From the NCBI RefSeq assembly GCF_030372275.1, contig NZ_JAUDDJ010000003.1: a stretch of DNA of 64,000 nucleotides; one strand, 5' to 3'. The position numbers and the translations under genes were made by a program. The stretch comes from Lawsonibacter sp900766145. Its GTDB lineage: Bacteria; Bacillota; Clostridia; Oscillospirales; Oscillospiraceae. Each line of letters opens with the position of its first letter. Positions within the stretch are counted from its first letter, which is position 1. Positions 59,145-64,000 of this stretch are shown here, piece after piece. Below the pieces are notes generated by a model. It was given only the letters and a program-made list of their open reading frames with translations, made no database searches and had not been told where the DNA came from.

Positions 59145-60647
59145 ATGGCCGAGAAGAATAACAACGCCGTTGCTCAGGAGGAGAACCTGTCCCAGCTGCT
59201 TCAGATTCGCCGGGACAAGCTGAAGGACCTGCAGGAGAACGGCAACGATCCCTTCCAGATCACCCGCTATCAGGTAGATAATGACTCTGCCAACATCAAG
59301 GCAAATTTTGACGCCCTGGAGGGCCAGCCTGTGTCCATTGCTGGCCGCCTCATGTCCAAGCGTGGCATGGGCAAGGTGTCTTTCTGCGATCTGCAGGACA
59401 AGTCCGGCCGCATCCAGCTCTACGCCCGGAAGGACGAGATGGATGAGGAGGAGTACAACCGCTTTAAGAAGTACGACATCGGCGACATTGTGGGTGTGCA
59501 GGGCGAAGTGTTCCGCACCCAGCGGGGCGAGATGTCTGTCCGGGTGCAGAAGGTGACCCTGCTGAGCAAGTCTCTGCTGCCCCTGCCCGAGAAGTTCCAC
59601 GGCCTGACCAACACGGAGCTGCGTTACCGTCAGCGCTATGTGGACCTGATCGTCAACCCCGAGGTGAAGCGGAACTTTATCATCCGCTCCCAGTTTATCA
59701 AGTACGTCCGTGACTTTATGGACGCCCGCGGCTTTATGGAGGTGGAGACCCCCGTTCTGAACACCATCTCCGGCGGCGCCACCGCCCGGCCCTTCATCAC
59801 CCACCACAACACCCTGGATATCGACATGTACATGCGTATCGCCACCGAGCTGCCCCTGAAGCGGCTCATCGTGGGCGGCATGGACCGGGTGTACGAGATC
59901 GGCCGTATCTTCCGCAACGAGGGCATGGACCCCAAGCACAACCCTGAGTTCACCACCATCGAGCTCTATCAGGCCTATGCCGATTTCAACGACATGATGG
60001 ACCTGTTTGAGGACCTGCTGTCCTCCGCGGCCCAGAAGATCCTGGGCACCTACCAGGTGGAGTGGCAGGGGGAGAAGATCGACCTGACCCCCGGCTGGCC
60101 CCGTATGCCCATGCACGAGGCGGTCAAGAAGTACTGCGGCATCGACTTTATGGCCATCACCTCCGACGAGGAGGCCGTGGCCGCTGCCAAGTCCATCGGC
60201 GTGGAGCTGCCTGAGACCGCCGACAAGACCTGGGGCAACGCCCTGTACGAGTGCTTTGACCAGAAGGTGGAGGAGAAGCTCATTCAGCCCACCTTCATTA
60301 CCATGCACCCCGTAGATGTGTCCCCCCTGGCCAAGCGCTCTCCCAGCGATCCCCGCCTTACCGAGCGCTTTGAGCTGTTCATCTGCCACAGCGAGATGGG
60401 CAACGCCTTCTCCGAGCTCAACGATCCCATTGACCAGCGCCAGCGCTTCATGAAGCAGGTGGAGCTGCGGGACAAGGGCGACGACGAGGCCGGTATGATG
60501 GACGAGGACTTCCTCACCGCTCTGGAGTACGGTCTGCCCCCCACGGGCGGCCTGGGTATCGGCATCGACCGCTGCGTCATGCTACTGACCAATTCCGACT
60601 CCATCCGCGAGGTCATCCTGTTCCCCACGATGAAGCCACTGGATTAA
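59145..60647 (+). CDS. lysS: Lysyl-tRNA synthetase (class II)
   Basis: 500 aa. N-terminal OB-fold anticodon domain (SIAGRLMSKRGMGKVSFCDLQD) and class II core: motif 1 around FMEVETPVLNTI, motif 2 RIFRNEGMDPKHNPEFT, motif 3 GLPPTGGLGIGIDRCVM. ATG 59145 with TAGGAG. Its 3' end is the last host gene before the mobile element. Confidence 0.97.
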   Translation: MAEKNNNAVAQEENLSQLLQIRRDKLKDLQENGNDPFQITRYQVDNDSANIKANFDALEGQPVSIAGRLMSKRGMGKVSFCDLQDKSGRIQLYARKDEMDEEEYNRFKKYDIGDIVGVQGEVFRTQRGEMSVRVQKVTLLSKSLLPLPEKFHGLTNTELRYRQRYVDLIVNPEVKRNFIIRSQFIKYVRDFMDARGFMEVETPVLNTISGGATARPFITHHNTLDIDMYMRIATELPLKRLIVGGMDRVYEIGRIFRNEGMDPKHNPEFTTIELYQAYADFNDMMDLFEDLLSSAAQKILGTYQVEWQGEKIDLTPGWPRMPMHEAVKKYCGIDFMAITSDEEAVAAAKSIGVELPETADKTWGNALYECFDQKVEEKLIQPTFITMHPVDVSPLAKRSPSDPRLTERFELFICHSEMGNAFSELNDPIDQRQRFMKQVELRDKGDDEAGMMDEDFLTALEYGLPPTGGLGIGIDRCVMLLTNSDSIREVILFPTMKPLD

Positions 60648-60649
60648 AG

Positions 60650-60681
60650 ACCCGTTGCGGCGCAAGGGTTTGCGGGTTTTT
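60650..60681 (+). terminator. Probable lysS terminator
   Basis: ACCCG / CGGGT with an inner TTGC-GGC-GCAA stem, followed by five T residues. Contains a bulge, so moderate confidence. Confidence 0.55.
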
Positions 60682-60699
60682 CACGAGCCTGAAAGAGCG

Positions 60700-60769
60700 G
60701 TTTTACACCAGTTTTACACCAGTTGGATTCAGCAGTAACACGTTTTTACACCTGATTTTACACCAGTTT
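60700..60769. repeat. Four TTTTACACC direct repeats at the element edge
   Basis: GTTTTACACCAG at 60700 and again at 60711, GTTTTTACACCTG near 60742 and ATTTTACACCAG near 60755. Clustered direct repeats next to a housekeeping gene end resemble the arm-type binding sites of a tyrosine recombinase at the end of an integrated element. The core site itself was not located. Confidence 0.65.
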
Positions 60770-60788
60770 TTAGAGAGCCTCCTAAAAG

Positions 60789-60829
60789 AAAAAGTGCCCG
60801 TGGCAGTTGAGCTACGGGCACTTTTTTTA
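60789..60829. terminator. Bidirectional terminator
   Basis: AAAAAGTGCCCGT / ACGGGCACTTTTT stem with a 12-nt loop, T-run on both strands. Serves the minus-strand zinc-ribbon gene and blocks read-through from lysS. Confidence 0.85.
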
Positions 60830-60915
60830 TACTTTTTCAGTTATTTTTATACATGGCGGTGCAACAAATGAAATGGGTTTAATTAGAAGCCATTGCACGG
60901 GGGTGAAATGACCGG

Positions 60916-61089
60916 CTACACACGGCAGCTATTTGAATCCTCTGTCCACAGATTTTCTTTCTCACGATTTTTATATTCTTCCTGCTCTTCAGAAGTTGCC
61001 GGCCGGATCATGGCCTTTCCACAGTCCGGGCAGGTATCCTCAGACGTTCTAAGGAACAGGTAATGACAATTATCACAGGCATATAGCAT
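60916..61089 (-). CDS. 57-aa zinc-ribbon protein of the integrative element
   Basis: Reads MLYACDNCHYLFLRTSEDTC and has CDNC and CPDCGK pairs separated by about 16 residues, then an acidic and basic tail (ATSEEQEEYKNREKE). Very similar small rubredoxin-like ribbons are common near the ends of clostridial conjugative elements. GAGG ribosome binding site. Function unknown. Confidence 0.68.
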   Translation of the reverse strand: MLYACDNCHYLFLRTSEDTCPDCGKAMIRPATSEEQEEYKNREKENLWTEDSNSCRV

Positions 61090-61098
61090 TTCAATCAG

Positions 61099-61144
61099 GC
61101 CTCGCTTTCGTGTTTACCAGTGTAGCACGGAGCGGGGCTTTTTT
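61099..61144 (+). terminator. Terminator before the element's first plus-strand gene
   Basis: GCCTCGCT / AGCGGGGC outer stem and CGTG / CACG inner stem, followed by six T residues. It lies 28 nt before the next start, so it could act as a leader attenuator for that gene. Confidence 0.6.
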
Positions 61145-61171
61145 CAATCTATCAGGAGGGAGGCCGGCGAG

Positions 61172-62239
61172 ATGAAGTGCCTGCTCAAATATCAATGGGT
61201 CAAACTACCCCGCAATCAGCTTCCGCCCGGCAAGGGCATTATGGGCTCTTGGGCTCGATTGGCCTCCCGTGCAGCCTTTAGGACTGGGCAGGCCCGGTAC
61301 TGCGGTTACACCAACAAAGTGAGTGCCGGGGGCTGGGCAGGCGGCATCGTTGGTCTGAAGAGTATCCTGGCAATCAAACGTCGGCGGCAGGCCCTTGAAC
61401 ATATGGACACTCTGGCTGACCTCGGTTATATTACCTACTCACTGGACACAAAAACAAAGAAACTGACCTATCAAGTCACAGATTGGGTCGTAAGATGCTC
61501 TGGCGAGCCCTGTATGGGCCGTGAGGCGGTTTATGCGACAGAGGGGTATGGATTCCTCTGCCTGCCCAGAAACGTCACGCAGAGGCTTGCAGAGCGGCAT
61601 TATCAATTTGCTGAGGCAGACGCATGGCTCGACCTCTGGTGCCACACAGTGTGGCAGGAGTCCAGCAATGCGTTTTCCTTCTCGGCGCCGGCTGTTCAGT
61701 TTGGGCAGTACGGCGCTGTTTTGACATTGGAATCCCTTGGCAGGCGTTGGGGATGGGAAAAGACGAAGGTCTGGCGCTTTTTCAGAAAATATGCGGATGC
61801 CTTCCCGCTGTATAAGCTGCCAGGTGCTTTCGGTTGCCTCATCTTCAATGCAGTCTATCCGACTGGAGAACAATTCACCTTGCCGTCCCAGGACAAAGTC
61901 GAGCGCATTTTGAGAGAAATACGCACAAAAGACGGGAATACGCACGAAAACCAGCAGAGCGACCATGCCCGCATCTGCAAACTGGTCGCTTGGTACAGTC
62001 GTGCAGTGCTGCCCCGGGAACAAGAGGAGTGCCGTGTTGCATCTGAGGACTGCTATATTACGCGCGCGTATTTTTCTCTGGGTAAGATTTTAGAGTATGT
62101 TAGGGAGGACTGCCAAGGGATATCTCCAGCGACGCCAAATTTTGAATTATTCCGCGGAACCTTGCCACGGGCCGGGCCTGCGGATCAGGATGATGGAGGT
62201 ATTGAAAATGGCAGATTTGAAGGCATCCCTCTGTGGTGA
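61172..62239 (+). CDS. Conserved hypothetical protein of clostridial conjugative elements
   Basis: 355 aa, no membrane segment. Strings such as KYQWVKLPRNQLPPGKGIMGSW, RYCGYTNKV and WGWEKTKVWRFFRKY resemble a conserved protein found at this position in many clostridial integrative elements. The central region (TLESLGRRWGWEKTKVWRFF) looks like a winged helix, so DNA binding is plausible. AGGAGGGAGG ribosome binding site. The true function is not known. It overlaps the next gene by 32 nt. Confidence 0.7.
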   Translation: MKCLLKYQWVKLPRNQLPPGKGIMGSWARLASRAAFRTGQARYCGYTNKVSAGGWAGGIVGLKSILAIKRRRQALEHMDTLADLGYITYSLDTKTKKLTYQVTDWVVRCSGEPCMGREAVYATEGYGFLCLPRNVTQRLAERHYQFAEADAWLDLWCHTVWQESSNAFSFSAPAVQFGQYGAVLTLESLGRRWGWEKTKVWRFFRKYADAFPLYKLPGAFGCLIFNAVYPTGEQFTLPSQDKVERILREIRTKDGNTHENQQSDHARICKLVAWYSRAVLPREQEECRVASEDCYITRAYFSLGKILEYVREDCQGISPATPNFELFRGTLPRAGPADQDDGGIENGRFEGIPLW

Positions 62240-62834
62240 ACTGCCGAATCAGGATAGTGCGATTCCCCAGGAGCAGCTGCGCGCCTTGCTGGAGCGCAGG
62301 GGGATCGTGGGAGATCCGGACATCCCCAATGCGAAAGCCCGGCTTGCGGAGCAGGAGCTTCGCCGGAATATGTACCATAACACCCAGGTCATGCTCAAGC
62401 ACTACCGGGACATCGTCTGGGCCTTGGAATGCTTCCCCAGTGAAGTCGCACAGGAGCTGGATCAGCCGCTGAAGGATCTGGACGCGCTGCTCAGCGTAGT
62501 GGACACGCAGGTGGCGCTGGGGAACGCGAAGTTGGAGCACCGCCTGCTCAGCATTCGGAAGTCCCGCCTGCTGCTGGACCGGATCAATGAGGCCCTGACG
62601 GTCCTGCGCCATAAGCCGGGCAACGGGGAGCTGATGTATAACATCATCTTCCAGACGTTCATCACGCCGGACAAGCCCAGCCATACGGATATCCTGTACC
62701 GGCTGGATATCTCGGAGCGGCACTATTACCGGCTCCGCCAGCAGGCGGTCAACATCTTATCCATCCGGCTGTGGACGGCCCCGGCCGGCTGTCTGGATGC
62801 CTGGCTGGAGCTTTTGACGCTGCTGGAGGGGTGA
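62208..62834 (+). CDS. Sigma/ArpU-like regulator of the element
   Basis: 208-aa helical protein. The C-terminal part (ILYRLDISERHYYRLRQQAVNILSIRLW) is a helix-turn-helix of the ArpU/sigma-region-4 type. The N-terminal two thirds form long helices (YHNTQVMLKHYRDIVWALE). I chose ATG 62208 (GGAGG upstream); the frame opens at 62097 inside the previous gene. Likely regulates transfer genes; inference. Confidence 0.68.
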   Translation: MADLKASLCGELPNQDSAIPQEQLRALLERRGIVGDPDIPNAKARLAEQELRRNMYHNTQVMLKHYRDIVWALECFPSEVAQELDQPLKDLDALLSVVDTQVALGNAKLEHRLLSIRKSRLLLDRINEALTVLRHKPGNGELMYNIIFQTFITPDKPSHTDILYRLDISERHYYRLRQQAVNILSIRLWTAPAGCLDAWLELLTLLEG

Positions 62835-62945
62835 TGTCCTACTCTGCGGCAGAAAAATGGCAGAAAATTGGCAAGGTCGGTGCGGATGACAAGGGGAGTG
62901 CAGATGTGCTATCCTGTTATCGTCCAAAACTGGACCTAACGGCAG

Positions 62946-62994
62946 GGAGCCGCCTTGAAGTGATTGAGAACAGTCGCTTCGAGGCGGCTCTTTG
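62946..62994 (+). terminator. Hairpin between regulator and pilin-like gene
   Basis: GAGCCGCCT-x-GAAG pairs with CTTC-GAGGCGGCTC around a loop, followed by TTTGC. May attenuate transcription into the transfer genes. Confidence 0.6.
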
Positions 62995-63024
62995 CTGCAA
63001 ATATGACGAAAAGGAGGGAAGCAA

Positions 63025-63417
63025 ATGGCAAAGGACGAGAGCAGGAGGGATCGCTGGGTGAAGGCGTCCCAGCGGCTGCGCAACGCTTTCCAGATGGCGG
63101 CGGTATCCTGTTACATGATGGTGCTGTTCGCCCAGCCGGCGGCTGCTGCGGACACCATGTGGACACGGTTCAGCACGATTATCGCAGATGTCTATGGCGA
63201 GCTGGTGGGCATCTCCACCATCGTGGCAGTGACTGCGGCTGCGGTGGCGCTGTTGGTGCGGATGATCTCCCGCAATGAGCGGGCCGTCGCAGAGGCGACC
63301 AGTTGGCTGAAGAGAATCGTCGTGACCTGGATTGTGCTCAATACCCTGGGCTTTGTGGTCGCCTACCTGCAGCCGCTGATCCAGGGCGGACAGTACACGC
63401 CGTCGACTACTCCCTGA
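63025..63417 (+). CDS. Small exported membrane protein, VirB2/TrbC-like candidate
   Basis: 130 aa. Signal-peptide-like N-terminus ending QPAAAADTMW, then two membrane helices (about residues 60-80 and 95-118) with a short charged loop, the pattern of VirB2/TrbC pilins of type IV secretion. AAGGAGG ribosome binding site. No direct sequence signature, so the pilin role is a guess from topology and location in an element of conjugative type. Confidence 0.6.
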   Translation: MAKDESRRDRWVKASQRLRNAFQMAAVSCYMMVLFAQPAAAADTMWTRFSTIIADVYGELVGISTIVAVTAAAVALLVRMISRNERAVAEATSWLKRIVVTWIVLNTLGFVVAYLQPLIQGGQYTPSTTP

Positions 63418-63457
63418 TTCCAGAAAGAGCAAAATCAAACCTGAGGAGGATATGTCA

Positions 63458-64000
63458 GTGAAGAACAAAATCTTATCTCTCACCGCATCGCTCCTGCTTT
63501 TGACCATGCTGACGCTGCCTGCGGGCGCGGTCAGCTTGGACGTGACGGATCCTGACGCCATGCTCCCGGTCGATATCATCCTCGACCAGGACAACAAGGA
63601 GATCCGCAAGGTGTATGATCTCTCGCCCAACACCGACCCCTCCACGCTCCCCATGGGGCAGTTTGAGCGGGATGGCCTCCTGTACGACTGCACCGATGTG
63701 CTGCGAGAGGTCATCATCGGCAGTGAGACGCAGGTCATCACCCAGGAAGAGAAGGTGGACAGCGACAAAAAGGACATGGACACGATTTTGTCCCTACTGC
63801 CCCAGGAGAAAGAGGTCACCACGGAAGAGGGGTTTACCGGCACCCTCACGCTGGATCTGGACAGCATCAAGACCGAAGCGGCCGGGTATGGCAGCAGCAC
63901 CCAGCCGGTTACAGCCACCAGGACCTACCCCAATCTTGCAAACCAGGACCTCAACCATCTGCCGAAAAGCATCACTGAGGGCGGACGGACCCTGACGCTC
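63458..64000 (+). CDS. Exported protein, cut by the window end
   Basis: Open to the last base (181 codons seen). Signal peptide KNKILSLTASLLLLTMLTLP then AGA. GTG 63458 is 8 nt after GGAGG and is preferred over the ATG at 63452, which is too close. The mature part is acidic with VSLDVTDPDAMLPVDIILDQ and repeated Thr/Glu stretches (EEKVDSDKKDMDTILSLLPQ). Probably a secreted component of the conjugation apparatus; no family recognised. Confidence 0.6.
   Translation, partial: MKNKILSLTASLLLLTMLTLPAGAVSLDVTDPDAMLPVDIILDQDNKEIRKVYDLSPNTDPSTLPMGQFERDGLLYDCTDVLREVIIGSETQVITQEEKVDSDKKDMDTILSLLPQEKEVTTEEGFTGTLTLDLDSIKTEAAGYGSSTQPVTATRTYPNLANQDLNHLPKSITEGGRTLTL

Noticed and set aside
63615..63995. 126-codon frame at the window end
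   Set aside because: Out of frame within the longer exported-protein gene (63458 to the window end), which has a signal peptide and ribosome binding site.
1..64000. CRISPR array or rRNA genes
   Set aside because: No regularly spaced identical repeats with unique spacers and no rRNA-like sequence were seen in the window.

Overview
The window looks like chromosomal DNA of a gut Oscillospiraceae bacterium (Firmicutes, clostridial cluster IV; a Flavonifractor, Intestinimonas or Lawsonibacter type organism is my best guess). The reasons are the high GC content, strong AAGGAGG ribosome binding sites, use of TTG and GTG starts, a butyryl-CoA:acetate CoA-transferase-like gene, CD1247-type and DUF3793 proteins, and clostridial housekeeping gene orders (rpmG-secE-nusG-rplKAJL; ftsEX next to a LytM peptidase; greA-lysS). 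Species assignment is inference.

Layout. 1-3.5 kb: an AT-richer mobile remnant with a MobV relaxase and an Lsa-type ABC-F antibiotic-protection gene behind a leader-peptide attenuator. 3.5-13.1 kb: an apparent catabolic island bounded by two nearly identical 50-nt terminator hairpins. It holds a broken SorC-type regulator, a GntR/FCD regulator and a tightly packed operon (TRZ/ATZ amidohydrolase, AGCS symporter, M28 peptidase, hydantoin/Asp-Glu-type racemase, M20 peptidase, PLP aminotransferase). 13.2-18.1 kb: an MacB/FtsX-type ABC exporter with its own response regulator and intramembrane-sensing kinase. 18.2-19.6 kb: the CoA-transferase. 19.6-28.9 kb (minus strand): YgiQ radical SAM protein, a phosphatase-GNAT fusion, small DUF proteins, and a pyrimidine operon pyrC-pyrF-two zinc-ribbon proteins-pyrK-pyrD. 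29.0-30.4 kb: a small YtxH-like protein and an iron-box-controlled DUF3793-flavodoxin pair.

30.4-41.8 kb: a complete galacto-N-biose/lacto-N-biose utilisation locus. The minus-strand arm has an N-acetylhexosamine 1-kinase, a sugar-1-phosphate nucleotidyltransferase, galE and two AraC regulators. The plus-strand arm has a sugar-binding lipoprotein, two permeases, a small membrane protein and a GH112 phosphorylase. Together they import the disaccharide, split it by phosphorolysis and feed both halves into glycolysis and amino-sugar metabolism, as expected for a mucin-glycan or milk-glycan forager. No ABC ATPase is encoded here, so a shared one elsewhere is implied.

41.9-45.7 kb (minus): the ribosomal protein/secE/nusG cluster with an L10 leader and an unassigned structured leader before rpmG. 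45.8-60.7 kb: housekeeping genes (YqeG phosphatase, endonuclease IV-like, Xaa-Pro peptidase, efp, pseudouridine synthase, CdaR-like regulator, ftsEX plus a 32-aa membrane protein and an EnvC-like peptidase, greA, lysS). An unusual tandem structured repeat follows efp. 60.7-64 kb: the start of an integrative conjugative-type element just after lysS, opening with four TTTTACACC direct repeats and running off the window end.

The most promising little-described items are the amidohydrolase-peptidase-racemase operon with its flanking twin hairpins, the structured tandem repeats after efp, and the leader RNA before rpmG-secE-nusG.
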